From contig JBNGIQ010009427.1 in assembly GCA_049999765.1 (NCBI GenBank), positions 243,391 through 292,028 on the forward strand: DNA of 48,638 nt. Reading direction: 5' to 3'. A program made the translations under genes and the position numbers. This DNA is from Phaeoceros laevis. Lineage: Eukaryota > Anthocerotophyta > Anthocerotopsida > Notothyladales. How positions within the stretch are numbered: the first letter of the stretch is position 1; the number at the start of each line of letters is the position of its first letter. This document shows, piece by piece, positions 1 to 12,800 of the stretch. The notes below the pieces were generated by a model. It was not told the origin of the DNA and did no database searches. It was given only the letters and a program-made list of their open reading frames with translations.

Positions 1-424
1 CTTGTATATTTCAAGAAGCAAAATATACAACAGCTCAAGCTGTGACTCCAAGCATCTTACAATGATCAGCTCAGAAAAGATTACTTATGATCTAGTATCT
101 CCTTCACTTATACTGGTCTAGTTTCTATACTTAGACCTGGCTAACATTTCTATAATTAGATAGTATCTTAATACAGACTATTTCTATATATGAAGTATTT
201 GCTTAAACCATATTCTTTAAGAGAGGGCTTCACGCTGACTAGAAAGGGGCTCCACGCTTATCAGAAGGCGGGTACGTTTACTGTGCCAAAGAAATCAAAT
301 CTGTTCATGGGTAGTGCACATATAGAAAGCTGTAACATCAGCGGGAGCCTAGCTTTACCACTGTCACGAAGGCCCAGCGGACAGTTTAGGTTGTGCAACT
401 TTGTGGGCAGATGCAGGCACAAAT
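1..424. other. Non-coding flank, 3' of dioxygenase gene
   Basis: The first 190 bases are AT-rich and show no coding pattern. The rest lies just downstream of the dioxygenase stop codon on the minus strand and is presumably its 3' UTR and flank. I see no gene, RNA or repeat here. Confidence 0.5.
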
Positions 425-2450
425 CTATTTGTTCCGGGCCCGTGTATCTTGATATCGTCCCAGAAGGTACTCCATAGTAATGACAGGAGGATACCTGCAA
501 GGTCCAGGCTGTAAGCACTACGTCAATCATCGACAAGCAGCACAGGACTGGTTCTTTCATGCTTTTACGAACAGCGTACTTGGCGGGTTTGTCGGCTGAT
601 TTGCATGTCGGTATGCACTCTACCACGCAGTTGTAGTTTGGATTCACAAAGTAGGCGGCCTGCAAATTAATGCCAAAGACCAACAAACGTGGGAGGTGGA
701 ACATAGCGTGAAACCTGCTGATCCAAGGTAATGGTTCAAGAAAATCAAACGGACGCAGTAGAAGGTAGGGTGTAGCCCACCGAATAACGAACCAAGCCAG
801 GGTTCACAACTCGATGTAAAGTAGACCTGCAAGCCGGCAACGACATTGACGAAGCAAGTGTGGCAAGCAACGAAGTGCTGAACGTACTTTTAAGAAGGAA
901 CAGTGAGTAAATTGACCTGAAGAGGTCGTTGCTCCAACGCCCGAGCATGTCCCCCAAGTTCACGATGAAGCCTCTAGAGTGACAGAATCAAGACTACTTA
1001 GTAGGCCACTCTTACAATGTGTTTATTTGGGTGAGCTACAACGAAATCAGTCAAAAGATTACGTCTATACCCCTTGATTGGTGGCACATCAGTCCACACT
1101 TGTACCGTGGCATCTTTGTCCTTGCAGATCTGCCATATATCAAGCTTCAGTAGATGAGGTCCTGCGGAATATCCATGGATCATGAATGTTTAAAATGTTT
1201 TTCTTTCCAAGCAATTGAGCTGGACATTCTACCTGAAGTCCTGGAACATTGTCGGTCGCTAGTATTGTCAGCATGCCAAAGTCTGAGTGAGCTCCTCCTC
1301 CGAAAAGACCTTTATCTGGCTCTGATTTTTCAGCTGGGGAAGGGTTGAACAATCATCAAAGTCCAGACTTGGGATCTTTGAATATAATATGTCTTCTCAC
1401 GTCCTCGAGAATCAGGTGCACTGACCTGGGTAATAGTTCAAGCGCAGGACCGTAGTGGGATTATCAACCCTTGTAGGTTTGTCGAAGAAGTCAGCCTCCA
1501 ACTCCAAGGCTAAGGCAATCAACCTGATAAGCCTTTTTGCAAGCTTGCTGCAGAAAATGATGTTCAGAGAAATGCACCTCTTTGGAAGAAACAAACTGGA
1601 AAGTTCTGTCAGTGAGCAAATTTGTGCGTCCATCCTACCAATCAGAAGGCAAAAGTGCCTGGGGGAAAGCAATTTCTGCACTGGCTAGTACAACTCACAA
1701 CAGCTCTTGCCGATAGTTTTCCATAGTAGGTCGCCAGTCTGGTAGAGTAGCTGCACCAGGGACCAGAACTGGGATGAGCCTTGAAACGGAAGCAATAAAA
1801 TCCACTTTTCAACTGCTGCATCGTGATCAAGTGCACTTTATACCTGCAGATGGCCAAACATTAGGCCCATGAAATGGAATTCTGGACCTCACATCGTCCT
1901 CCGATATCTCGGCTCCTATGACAAATGCCTCCTTCAAGTCCCCTGACGAAACATAATACTTGGTCACCCTATGCTGCTACTACTTAGCATGCCGGCCATG
2001 GTCAGGTACAGGTTTCTTCCCCACAAAAGAGCTACCTGTGACTTGATTCCGGACATCTACTATCTCGTCCAAGTAAGGTATGTATCCTCTGTAATTTGCG
2101 TTGTGTAAGGACTTCATTTTCTCCTCCACTGGCAACGAGAAGAAGCCTTTAGATTGAGAAAACAGTTGTTCGACCACTTCTTCGGGAACTCCGTGATTGA
2201 GTACATAGAAAAATCCTACGTCCATACAAGCCTGCAATGTATGCAACACGCAATCAGGGAACAAGCTCACAATTTCGAATCGAGTTGGCTAGAGCCGTTG
2301 GGAGTCCCAAGTCTCTGCATGCCGCAAGGTCACCGGTGGCAAAAAAGCTTCAAAACGTGCCTGCCGGATAAGTTTGGCCACAGCAGCCTCATCAGGATTG
2401 GACAAATCAACGATTCCAACGGCCTCAGGCACTCGGAGGGGAGGTCCCAT
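425..2450 (-). CDS. 2-oxoglutarate/Fe(II)-dependent dioxygenase (DOXC-like), complete, 11 exons
   Basis: Soluble oxygenase that would couple 2-oxoglutarate decarboxylation to oxidation of a small-molecule substrate; the substrate is not readable. Exons (minus): 2450-2361, 2231-2036, 1942-1844, 1750-1699, 1547-1426, 1333-1233, 1129-1071, 973-917, 826-781, 659-580, 494-425. They join in phase to 972 nt, 323 residues plus stop, a normal family length. The N-terminal DIOX_N region reads CMDVGFFYVLNHGVPEEVV (about 32-50). The Fe(II) triad is H202 and D204 (GAHSD) with H263 (TLHRVVN); 2-oxoglutarate is held by R272 and S274 (RYS). The C-terminal NPNYNCVVECIPTC stretch resembles the Arabidopsis At3g50210/At3g46490 type. 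An in-frame TAG lies 15 bases upstream of the ATG, which fixes the start. Intron 1 appears to use a GC donor. Family call is firm; the individual exon borders are by-eye inference. Confidence 0.93.
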
Positions 2451-3454
2451 TTCCACAAGGAACTACACTAGTTGTTTGCGCCTGAAGGAGGAGGGAGGAC
2501 AGAGCAATGAGCCTGACGATGGAAGGAGGCAAGGCACTAGACTATCGGTCACTATCACACGGTCCACATGTGGCAAGGCATGAGTTGCGTGAAGGTTCGC
2601 TTTGTCGAATTAGTATGGACAGAATCCGAACCATCCGTTCTCAATCCCAGCGCAATTGCACTTGTGGTTCTTATTAAAAATAGACGTTCAATCTGAGAGT
2701 GGCTCCTGCCCTACCGCAACAGGCAGAGCGCACTTCCTGCTGTGGAGATCTAGTTCCGACGTTCCGACCAGGTCAGGTCTGGTCTGTTCCGACCAGGTCT
2801 GGTCTGGTTTCAGTAACTGGTCTGTTCTTATCGTCACTGTCACCAGCCTGGTGGCTATGGTGGCTCGTCAAACAGTCTTTGACCAAGCATAGCTTGCTCA
2901 TCCCCTTGCCATTGCTCAAGCGCCCCACTGCGATCTTCGCGCGACGATCGCCCTCTCCTTGCTCCCATGCTTTTTGCTCCCAGATTCCTGGTTGTTCACA
3001 TTTTCTGCTAGCTCTAATCTGCTGCTCCTTGTCTGAAGTCCTGGTTTCTCCCTCTCCCCACCTGTTGCTCCTGCTACTACCAGCGCCCTTGAGAAGCAGC
3101 AATACTGTACGTACGAAAGTGGGAGGTTTACAGTCCACCTCAGACGCTCGGAACAAATTTGATGCTGTAGGAGTCCTGAAGCGAGGACATACTGGAGGCA
3201 GCAGTTACAGAGGCTGTACGGGGTCAGGTCCGGCAGGCAACCGGCTGTGGACACTGCAGGTGGAATGATGCTGTGCGCTTCTGTCTTGTGTGTGACATTG
3301 CAGGTAGACTGCTGCTGCACGCAACCTGGTGACCGAGCCGCAATTAGAAGGCCTTCCCACATTTCCAGTCTGCTGGTACAAACGGGTCCTGTCACAGCTC
3401 CCACCTCCGCACCATCCAGCAATTGACAGGAGCAATCGTAGGCGGACTGAGGGC
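2451..3454. other. Intergenic, no supported gene
   Basis: About 1 kb between the dioxygenase start and a PPR remnant. Long open frames exist on both strands, but they are low-complexity (Ser/Leu/Pro rich) and overlap each other, so I do not call them. Around 2757-2812 there are short direct repeats of a CCAGGTC(A/T)GGTCTGG type. Confidence 0.4.
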
Positions 3455-3760
3455 CTGCCAAGGGAACAGCTCACGCTGTAGTCGAACTTTGCGAGAATGG
3501 GCAGCGAAGTCGAGCAGTTGACGCTTTGACCATCTTGGCGGACACACAATCTCGTTTGTGCATCCCTTCCCTGTACACTGTACAGTGTCATCCGGAGATG
3601 CGGGGCTAAAAAATCTGGTGTTGGGACTTCGACTTGTTGATCAGACTGTCAATCTTGGGTACGTTTTGAATGCATTTTTGGGCAACCATCTCCTGCACAT
3701 GTATGCACGTCAAGGACAGTTGCAGGAGGCGATGCAGGTGTCTGCCCAGGTTTCTTCCGA
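3455..3760 (+). pseudogene. PPR gene remnant (N-terminal PPR region)
   Basis: This stretch is close in nucleotide sequence to the start of the PPR region of the minus-strand PPR-DYW gene at 24082-26658. Both share the run from the LCESGQLSRAVDAVTVL-type helix through GYxxNAFLGNHLL and MYAxQGxLQEAMQV. Here the frame is broken by an in-frame stop and indels (for example a shift just before CTGTACAC near 3580). Homology fades near 3760, where the sequence changes to unrelated DNA. No downstream PPR, E or DYW part follows. It is a truncated, non-functional copy of that gene or of a close relative. Confidence 0.8.
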
Positions 3761-4228
3761 GAGCAGGCTGGTTTTCGCCAAAACTAGGACCGCCATCAGC
3801 ACGGCCAAAGTGAGTTGGGACACTTTCACTACATTTCTCGTGTGAAAGCGTAGAGTGTGTACATACAAAGAATGTGGATTCAACGACATTACTAGGGCAA
3901 GTTAGAATAATGGTAACTGCACCATCCAGCATAGTCTGGTGTGCTTCTCCACCAACCGCAGAATCAAGTTTCCCTCACTATTCATGTGAGTAGCACGTCC
4001 AATTTACGAGGGCACCTTTCCGATCATCTTTGCGCCTGCGGCCTATAAGCACCAATAAACTTCATTACTTCCTCACCATTTGTTAAGCGCTGAGGATCTC
4101 AGGGAAGGAAGCACCATGGAAGCCCCAGGACAGCGCGTGTGTTGGTTCAAGAGTTCCTTCCAACAAGGTAGGCCTCTGCGTGGAACAATATGCCGCAGGA
4201 TGAGTGAAGGAACGTTTGGAAAAAGCTG
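3761..4228. other. Intergenic, no supported gene
   Basis: This lies between the PPR remnant and the 3' end of the MFSD5-like gene. I see no coding pattern or structured repeat. Confidence 0.4.
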
Positions 4229-6629
4229 TTACAGAGATCTCGAAGTCAAAGAGGACCAAGTACCAGAGGAAAGCCGCTTCGGATGATCAAGAAAGAGCAA
4301 CCCTACAGCACTTGCTGTGAGACCAAACACACATAATCCAAATGTGGTGCTGTTCTCCAACTGCTTCAGACGTGCAGCCTAGAATGTCCAAACACGTCAT
4401 TATGCTTATGCAATCGCTTCCTAAAGCTCCTAGAAAGAAACTTGATCAACCAAGCCTGACGCGTATCTGCAACCACAATTCACACAACTCACTCTGACAA
4501 AGATAAGCCACAAAACAGCGTTGGAGGGTACTAGGCAAAAACTCATTACACTAGCCCGACGCTCATTTGGCAGATATCTGCAGAACATACAACTTGCTAG
4601 TCAGAGACCATCCCATATCATAAAGAAAGAAAATTGAGAGCTTGGGCAAGTTTGAGGGGACTTACGAGCTTCGAAGGCGAGCTAGAGATGGAAGAATGAC
4701 TCCAACACAAAGGTGGAAACCACAAAATGCAGATACTAATACAGAGACCTCCTGCACATGACAGATATTGGTTACCTTGCAATTTCANNNNNNNNNNNNN
4801 NNNNNNNNNNNNNNNNNNNNNNNNNNNNNNNNNNNNNNNNNNNNNNNNNNNNNNNNNNNNNNNNNNNNNNNNNNNNNNNNNNNNNNNGTGCACGTCGTCC
4901 TCTAACAACATAAGAACTTTGAAAGGTTCCATTCCCACAACAAGGCGTCAGTGATCTGTACTCTGCTGTTCAGTGACAGTGCCCTACCTCATAATCGTAT
5001 GCTGCAACAAATAGGGCATAGGCAGCAAGTAACAGCGGCATCGCTAAGAACTTTTCAGGTCGCATGAACCACGGTCCACACATGAGAGTTGCAGCTATTA
5101 TACTGCCCAGCATCATGGAGGCCATCAGCTGAATGTAGATTGTTCCCAGTTGCACTTGCCGACCATCTGCCTGCATCAAATCAAACGCGAGTTGGATGAG
5201 CTTGAGGAGCAGATCCCAGTGCTCAGGCATGCAGCACTTTACCAACTGATGGCACCAGCTACCAAGGGTGAGCAACTGACCACAAGAGTTGGCGTCCACA
5301 ACAGCCAGAAGACAGAGATAGAGAAATGCACACTGCTTTGCCCGAATCCTATAAGAAGGACATTCTTGTCTGCAGTTATCAGAGACCAACTCCAACAAGT
5401 CAGCAGCCGGCTCTTCATGTCGCGTTTTACCAGCACAGCAGTAAATGTTCTGAAGCAAGGCAATGACAGGACTTACCAGTGAGGGACTGAAAAGCGGATG
5501 ACAAAACTTTGGATATGGTTACTTGAGGGGCAACCCGCTTCTCATCCCAGAGTATTCCAACAAGAACCGCACACAAGCCACCTAAACCAGCAGCAGCTAC
5601 TGAAACAGTGGATACCCCATACCCTTGTGAACCTACCCAGAAATTTGCTAGGGCTCCACTTGCAATCCCCATGACTGATGCTCCAAATGTCATTACCCAG
5701 AAAGTTATGGAGAGCCAATCTTGCTTGAGACCCGCCTACAGCATAACACAAGCCAGAAACCGCGGGGCAAACTGAAAGTCCATCTCAGCCAAGCTAAAGT
5801 GGCAAGTGACACAGCTCCGAATCAACATAAAACAGAACTCACCTTGTCATGTTCTGCAACTACCCAGGCTTCAAAGGTGGTGGCAAAGAGAGACGCTGCC
5901 ACTCCAAGAACTACATGTGCAAAACACAATGCATAGAAACTGCTGGACAACTTGCCCAAGCAACCAATAAGATGCAGTACCCCGAATAGAACACATGCCC
6001 TCTTCCGACCTCTGCATCGTACTAGAGGCTCAGTATACAAAAAATGATGAAGCATCCTGAGCTGTTGACAATCCCGGTAACTCCCAAAGCAAGTTCTAAC
6101 AAATAAGGTAAAGGTACAATGAGAGCAAACTACTGCTTACAGGGAATCAGCTGCTGATGCAGCGAAAGTTCCCAGAAAAAGGGCACTTGCCTGCCCAACC
6201 GCCAGAAAATATGCAACTTCTGTGTTCATAAACCCATGGCTTTCATATAGACTGTCATTGTATAATGTGTGCTGTTGAAACGCCACTGTCATGCCATCCA
6301 ACTGAACTACGTTTAGCAAGGAAGCATAACAAGGACGAGCATTGTGTACTGGATCTCAGGGAATTGATAGAACCTGCTGAAAGTCACCCTGTCAAAGTCT
6401 GAAGTAGCAAGGCGAGAAACCACTTACAGGAGCCAACAAAAAAGGGCAGGAGAAAGGAACGTTGGAACACATAAAAGGAGGGGGGCAACCGGGTCAGACT
6501 GGTCGCCCTGTCCAGATAAGAAGCAGTCAGCTTGGACGAGACCACCCTACGCCCATAGAGAAGTGCACAGCAGAGTGCAAGAAGCCAGACGTAGATCCCG
6601 GGCGGGCCTTGCCACTCCTGGTCTGCCAT
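4229..6629 (-). CDS. MFSD5-like major facilitator (molybdate-anion transporter family), complete, 9 exons
   Basis: Polytopic membrane transporter of the MFS_5/MFSD5 family, whose characterised algal member (MOT2) moves molybdate; the substrate here is inferred only from family. Exons (minus): 6629-6428, 6285-6141, 6011-5843, 5723-5477, 5369-5281, 5170-4988, 4751-4666, 4577-4493, 4378-4229. They join in phase to 1356 nt, 451 residues, the usual size. Family signs: the loop GRKRACVLF (about 117-125) after TM2, FEAWVVAEHDK (about 162-172), FWLLWTPTL in mid-protein, MASMMLGSIIAATL, and YLPNERRASVMSF near the end, matching the P-E-R conserved segment. The 100-N gap at 4788-4887 falls wholly inside intron 6, so no coding sequence is lost. 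The exon 2 acceptor (6286) was chosen by phase and is the least certain border. MADQEW is the first ATG of the frame. Confidence 0.9.
4788..4887. other. Assembly gap (100 N) inside an intron
   Basis: This is a run of exactly 100 N, the conventional size for a gap of unknown length. It lies in intron 6 of the MFSD5-like gene, between exons that join in phase 0. Confidence 0.99.
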
Positions 6630-7148
6630 ACAGTTTGCTTCTCAACGTTTCTCTTCGTCCCTGAAATGCGCAGTAGCCCAATCCGACCTTCTGAAGTAAC
6701 CTGAAACCAACGCATGCTCCACTGTACGAGGAGATTGTTCAGAGATGCCTTCATAAACAGCCTGAGGGACAAAAGGGTAAATCTATTTCAACTGGGGATC
6801 ATTCTGCTCTTGCAGATTATATCGTTCTCATAGCTTCCATCATGCCCAGTATTGAAACCATGCTGTAGACTAATAGCTGCTCGAAGAATCATCAAATTTA
6901 CACTAACTGTTCGTACCGAAATTCGTTATTTACCAGCTGGTTCCCATTGACGGCATGGACCCATTCAAGCTTCCTACAGTCGAAACCTACTTAGTCGAGT
7001 TCTTGACCTAGAAAGCTCACCTCTTGAGGTCAGTATGACATTTTCTGAGCTACCCGTAGTCCGCGCTGAAGCCGTCACATACAGAAGATCCACAGACCTA
7101 CCAGCATGATCGAGTTGTCGGCTAGCAGACTGGGCTTGGGCGAGCTGC
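6630..7148. other. Intergenic between divergent MFSD5-like and PPR genes
   Basis: About 520 bp separate the two divergent start codons. It should hold both promoters and 5' UTRs. I see no TATA-like motif clear enough to report. Confidence 0.5.
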
Positions 7149-9494
7149 ATGATGAAAGCCCTCATCGTAAGTCACCAACCTTGGAATCCCACTGGACATG
7201 GACTTGGTATTGCGATTGAGCATTAAGACAAAGGTTGCCTCGCCCATACTTGTGTGTGTCCTTGACATCTGTCTCATGGCTTGCAGCTTGGCAGGGAGTG
7301 GGCCGGCATTTTATGTCTGGATGTTTCTGCCGTAAACAAGCAGTCGCGGCGTCTCACCGGCGTCCAGAGTAAAATTGGTGGCCTCTGGAGCGGCGGACTG
7401 CTGAGAGAATCGGCGAGGAGCGATTGGTGTTGTCTCAAACCCCGCTGCTTTGTAAGCGAAAGTCTGTCAGGGAAGCATGCAGTTTGTGGTGGAATCACTG
7501 TGCAGGAAGCCTCTGAAGAAGTGGCTGTTTTCTCCAGTGGCTTGGTCATTGGCACGCCAGCCTCGACAGAAGAGGCCACCTGTCCAACGCTAGCAGACAC
7601 GTTATCTCTCACAGAGGTTGTCAAGGACCAGGTCTCCTTGCGAACTCTAGATGGCAGTGTATCTCTCACAGGGGGTGTGAAGGAGCAGGTTGCAGATGAC
7701 CAGGTCACTTTTCTAACGGCAGAAGGCAGCATGTCCCTGCAGGAGGGTGTAAAGGAGCTAGAAGACACCGTATCTGTGACAGAGGGTGCAGATGATCATT
7801 TCCGTCAAATGCGGGCACTCTGTGAGGAGGGCAAGCTGAAGGCAGCGTTGAATCTTGTTGATGAGCAGGGGCTTCGGCTGGATGTAAATGCGTGCGGTTT
7901 CCTTTTGGAGTGCGCTATTAAGAAGAAGGCTCTGGCCGAGGGTAGAAGGATTCGTGAGCACGTAACAAGATGTGGTCTGGATTTAAACACCTACCTGAGA
8001 AACAATATTATGCGCATGTATTCGGAATGCAAACATATGGAGCTTGCCCGCCAAGAGTTTGATGGCATGAGTAGGCGAACCCTTTTTTCTTGGACTACCA
8101 TCATAACAGGTTATGCAGCAAACAATCAAGGCAAGGAGGCCTTAAATGTCTTCGATATCATGCTTGATCAGGGTGTGAAGCCGGATGGACAGCTTCTTGT
8201 CACTGTACTGAATGCAACTGCTAAGTTAAGGAGCTTGAACGATGGGAAGCGCCTTCATGCGCTAATTGAGGAGAAGGGTTACGACAAGAATCTGTTTGTA
8301 CTCAACACACTCGTAGACATGTATGGAAAATGTGGGGATACGTGTGCTGCGCGTGAAATTTTTGAAGGTATGACTACAAAGGATGTGGTGACATGGAACG
8401 CCATTATTGCCGGCTATGCCATTAATGGCCAAGGCGCAATGGCATTGGAACTGTACAAGCAGATGGGACGCGGAGGTGTGAAGCCCAATGAGCTCACCTT
8501 TGTTGGTCTCTTGAAGGCTTGTACTGGTCCTGCAGATCTGACGTATGGCAAGTCGATTCACCAAGGAGTTATCCAATCTGGGTTTGAATCACATGCTGTG
8601 GCCGGAACTGCTGTGCTACATATGTATGTAAAATGTGGTAGCATTGATGATGCACGGCTTGTCTTCAGGGGGTTGTCCAAGCGGGATGTGGTTTCCTGGA
8701 CAGCAATGATGACGGGTTGTAATAGTCATGGACTCTACCAAGAATCTTGCCAGTTGTTTAGGGAGATGCAGCTGGAAAACGTGAAGCCAAATAGGTTCAC
8801 ATATGGTGCAGTACTGACTGCCTTAAGTAAGTCTGGGGCTGAAGAGGAGGGCAGTCTGATTCATGCAGACTTGAAGAAGAAAGGCCTTGAACTCGATGTT
8901 GCTACTGGAACGAATCTGGTCAACATGTATGTCAGTTTTGGAAATATCAAAGAAGCCCGAGAGCTGTTTGACAGAATGCCCAGAAAGATTGTGGTGACCT
9001 GGGTAATACTTATTACTGGATATCTCCAGGCTGGGAACTATGACGAGCCCCCTGAGCTATTCAGTCGCATGCTGCAAGAAGGCTTGAAGCCAACCGAAAC
9101 AGCATTTGTCAACTTTTTGAATGCTTGTGTCGGTCAAGCTGCTTTGGGAACAGGCAAGTTGTTCCAAGCTGAAGCTGTGAAGGCCCTACCACTACCAAGT
9201 GCTGCTGTGCAAGAAGCTATTCTCGACATGCACGTCAGATGTGGCAGCAGTTTGGAGAATGGTGCCAGCTATTCGGACAATGTGCTCCCGGACAAAGCTA
9301 CAACACGGTATAACATCGGTGCTCTTACTAGTCTTGGAAAGTGGGAGTACGTTGCTGCTGTGAAGAGAAAAGAAGCATCACCGCGTGACCTGTCTGTAGT
9401 TGCGAAGTCACAACCAGACATGGTAGATGCCTGTGGTCCTATGAAGGCTCACTGGTCTACGGAAAGCAAGTACGGAAGTCTTCCTGCCTCTTGA
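7149..9494 (+). CDS. PPR protein, P/L/S repeats, no E or DYW domain, 741 aa
   Basis: Predicted organellar RNA-binding protein. The long frame from 7265 to 9494 has no ATG until 7731. A small first exon, 7149-7166 (ATG ATG AAA...), ends at a strong GTAAGT donor and joins in phase 0 to exon 2 at 7287 after a TTGCAG acceptor. This gives a 741-residue protein with a plausible targeting leader. If that exon is wrong, translation would begin at 7731 (587 aa). Residues about 108-170 form three diverged copies of a SVSLTxGVK(E/D)Q segment, an odd acidic repeat ahead of the PPRs. About 14 PPR motifs follow to about residue 625, with typical VVTWNAIIAGYA and LVDMYGKCG blocks. The last motif is degenerate, and the final ~100 residues match no E, E+ or DYW region. 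It is therefore either a pure binding factor or a decaying editing factor. Neighbouring PPR genes are more complete. Confidence 0.8.
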
Positions 9495-9869
9495 TGTTAT
9501 GTGAAGCAGGTCTGATGTTTTGTGATACAAGTGTCACATCACACCAGACAGGCACGTTGTCAAGCAACGTGTGTACAACGTGACACCGAACTAACCTGAT
9601 GTTAGGTGAAACAGGTGATGACAAGAGCATCATTTGATGTACTTGCCTGACGTTCCTGGCTAGGTGCAAATTTGTGTCATTCTTGATGAAACCAGCAACC
9701 CGTGCTCGGGTGGCGCATTTGTTAGTTAATCAGATTGGTGGGAAATGCAAGTGCGCGTGGAGGCCTTGGTTAGAGGAAATGTACATGATATGCTAATGAT
9801 GGATGTGAATTGAAGTTCAGTTCAGTTAACTACGACGGAGTTTTGAATTCCGACGGTTGCTCTCGAAGG
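9495..9869. other. Intergenic between convergent PPR genes
   Basis: The two flanking PPR genes converge here. It contains short near-repeats of a TGATGTT(A/T)(T/G)GTGA(A/T)ACA type around 9492-9616, several imperfect copies in ~120 bp, possibly in 3' UTR. No gene is seen. Confidence 0.4.
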
Positions 9870-12800
9870 TTAAATAGTGAGTATTAGTGACTCCCTTGCC
9901 TTTTGTTCACTAGTCAATGCTTGGTTTTGTACATATGGAAGATGCCAATCAGCTCTCAGATCGAAGCTAAGTTCCTCTAACAAACAATACAGACGTGCAT
10001 CTTGATGATGCCCCTGGTCTCCTACGACAAAAGAGCATACTTTTTGTTCATGATCGATCCAGCTCTGACCAGGCTTCTTCCATGCACTTGTTTTCTGCCT
10101 CAACTCCTTCACTTCGTTTGCACGATCCCAAAGGCCCGCATCAGCATATATATTCAACATCAACACATAGGCAGCAGAATGCTGTGGGTCTAGTCGAACT
10201 GCACAGTCGAAGGCCTGTCTTCCCAGCACAACCTTGCCATGTTTCCTGCAGGCACCAAGTACACATAACCACATGGCCAGATCTGGCTTCTGTGGCACAG
10301 TAGACAACAAGTGCTGAACCATAGTGAAGTACCCTGCCCGTCCAAGGAGATCTATTATGCTCACATAATGTCCAATTTCTGGAGTCAGACCATGAACTCT
10401 GCTCATCGATTCAAAGAATTCGACTCCTTTTTCCACCAGGCCAGCATGACTGCATGCATAGAGAATTGAAAGAAATGTAACTCCATCTGGCTCTACACCT
10501 GCTAGCTGCATTTTCTCATAGCATTGCAGGCTTGCTGAGCAGTTCCCTTGCCGAGCATGAGCAGCAAGCAATGCATTCCATGATGCCACATTGGGTTGCA
10601 AAAGTGCATCAAATACAATCTGTGCATCCACCAAGCTAGCACACCTCCCATATGCATGGATGAGCGTGTTCCCAAGAAGGAGACTAAATTCATCTCCTCT
10701 GAACAGCAGAGTGGAATGAATCTCCCTACAAACATCCAAGCTTCCTGTGTAGCTGCATGCTTGCAAAACACATGCAAGTGTGATGCCATCTGGACTAACA
10801 CCATATTTTTCCATCTGTCTGTACAGCTGCAATGTTTTCTCTCCATTTCCCTGCTCCAAGTACGCTGAGAGCAATGCATTCCATGCTACCAAGCCCCGTT
10901 CGGATAACCCATCAAAGACATCTTGAGCATCCATTATGCTGCCACACTTCCCATACATACTAATGAGAGTGCTACTAACAAAGACATCTGATTGGTAACC
11001 CTTGTTCCATGCATCTACATGCACTGCCTTTCCCTCCTTAACACACTTCACTCTCGTCCATTGCCCATCCGCATCTTCTCCCTTCTCGGCAAGAATGCCA
11101 CACGCTTGAAGCACACTCACAAAGGTTCGATCATCTGGACTGACAGGTTCCATCTGCATTTGCTTGTAAAGCTGCACAGCCTTCTCCGCTTGGTCCAGCT
11201 GGACATAAGCTGCAAGCATTGCATTCCATGAAACCACATTCGGCTGGGACAACCCAGCAAACACATTCTCTGCATCCACAATGTTCCCACACTTTCCATA
11301 CATGCTAATAAGGGTGTTCCCAACAAATACATCTGTATCGTACCCCTTCTTGCAAGCGTCAGCATGTATCAACTTACCCATCTCCTCAAGCTTCACTTCA
11401 GTTGATCCCCCATCCATCCCCTCCTCTTCTGCAAGGATACCACATGCTTGCAGTGCGCTTACAAAGGTCCGATTGTCAGGACTTACAGCTTCTTGCTGCA
11501 TTTGTCCATACAACTTCAATGCCTGCTCAGCTTTATTTTGCTGCACAAGTGCAGCAAGCATCGAATTCCATGACACCACATTCCGCTTCAACAACCCATC
11601 GAACACCATCTGTGCATCGCCAATACTCCCACATTTACCGTACAGACAAACCAGCGTATTACCAACAAAGACATCTGAATCGTAACCCCTTATCCGAGCT
11701 TCAGCATGTACTGCCTTGCCCATTTCCAAGCACTTCGATTTGATAGATTGCCCATCAAGAATAACATCACCCTCCTCATCTGCAAACACAGTACATGCTT
11801 GAAATACACTCACAAAGGTACGATCATTTGGACTGACCCCTTCCTCTCTCATTTTTTGAAATAGGAGCAAAGCCTCCTCTGCTTGTCCTTGCTGGGCATA
11901 TGCTGTGACCATCCCATTCCATGACACCACATCCCGCTTGGTCAACCCATCAAACACGTTTTGTGCATCTGGAATGCTCCCACACTTCCCATACACACTA
12001 ACTAAAGTGTTACCAATAAAGACATCTGACCCATAGCCCTTCCTCCAAGCATCGCCATATACTATCTTCACCTTTTCCAGAAGCTTCATCTTTGCGGTCA
12101 GCCCATCACCAAGACTGCCTACCTTCTCTGCAAGCACGCCAATTGCTTGAAGCAGAGTCACAAAGGTCCTGTCATTTGGGCTCACACTGTCCTCTGACAT
12201 CTGTTCATAAAGCTGCAAGGCCTTCTGTACTTGGCCCTGCTGAGTATGAGCTGCTAGTATTGCAGTCCATCCTGCCACAGTCTGCTGTGGCAAACCATCA
12301 AACACGTGCAGCGCATCCATGATGCTCCCACATTTCCCGTACATGCTAATCAGAGAGTTACCAACAAAGACATCTGAATCATAGCCCTTCCTCAGGGCAT
12401 CAGCATGTATTGCCTTTCCCTGTCCAAGGGACGTTAGTTTGGTTGCCGCACAGTCAACAATAAAATCCTCTTCTCTCTCTGCAAGAAAACCACATCCTTG
12501 AAGAACGCTGACAAATGTCCAGGCATCTGGACTGATACCGTCTGACAACATTTGCTCATATAACTCCAAAGACTTCTCCGCTTGGCCCTGTTGAGCATAT
12601 GCTGCAAGCATTGCAGTCCACGCAACCACGCCTCGCATGGACAACCCATCAAAAACATTCTCTGCATCCACAAGACTCCCACACTTCCCATACATACTAA
12701 CAAGGGTGTTACTGACAAAAACATCTGAGTTATAGCCCTTCCTGCAGGCATCAGCATGCAATACCTTCCCTTTCTCTAAAGACTTTGTTTTGGTGGATTT

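Noticed and set aside
2699-3268. Open plus-strand frame of 189 codons
   Set aside because: Low-complexity Ser/Leu/Pro composition, overlapped by equally long frames on the other strand, no motif. Probably chance.
2773-3461. Overlapping minus-strand frames in the same stretch
   Set aside because: Same reason; no conserved pattern and no splice context.
7106-7166. Upstream start at 7106 for the 741-aa PPR gene
   Set aside because: It shares the good donor at 7167 but joins exon 2 in the wrong phase and hits a stop; the ATG at 7149 fits instead.
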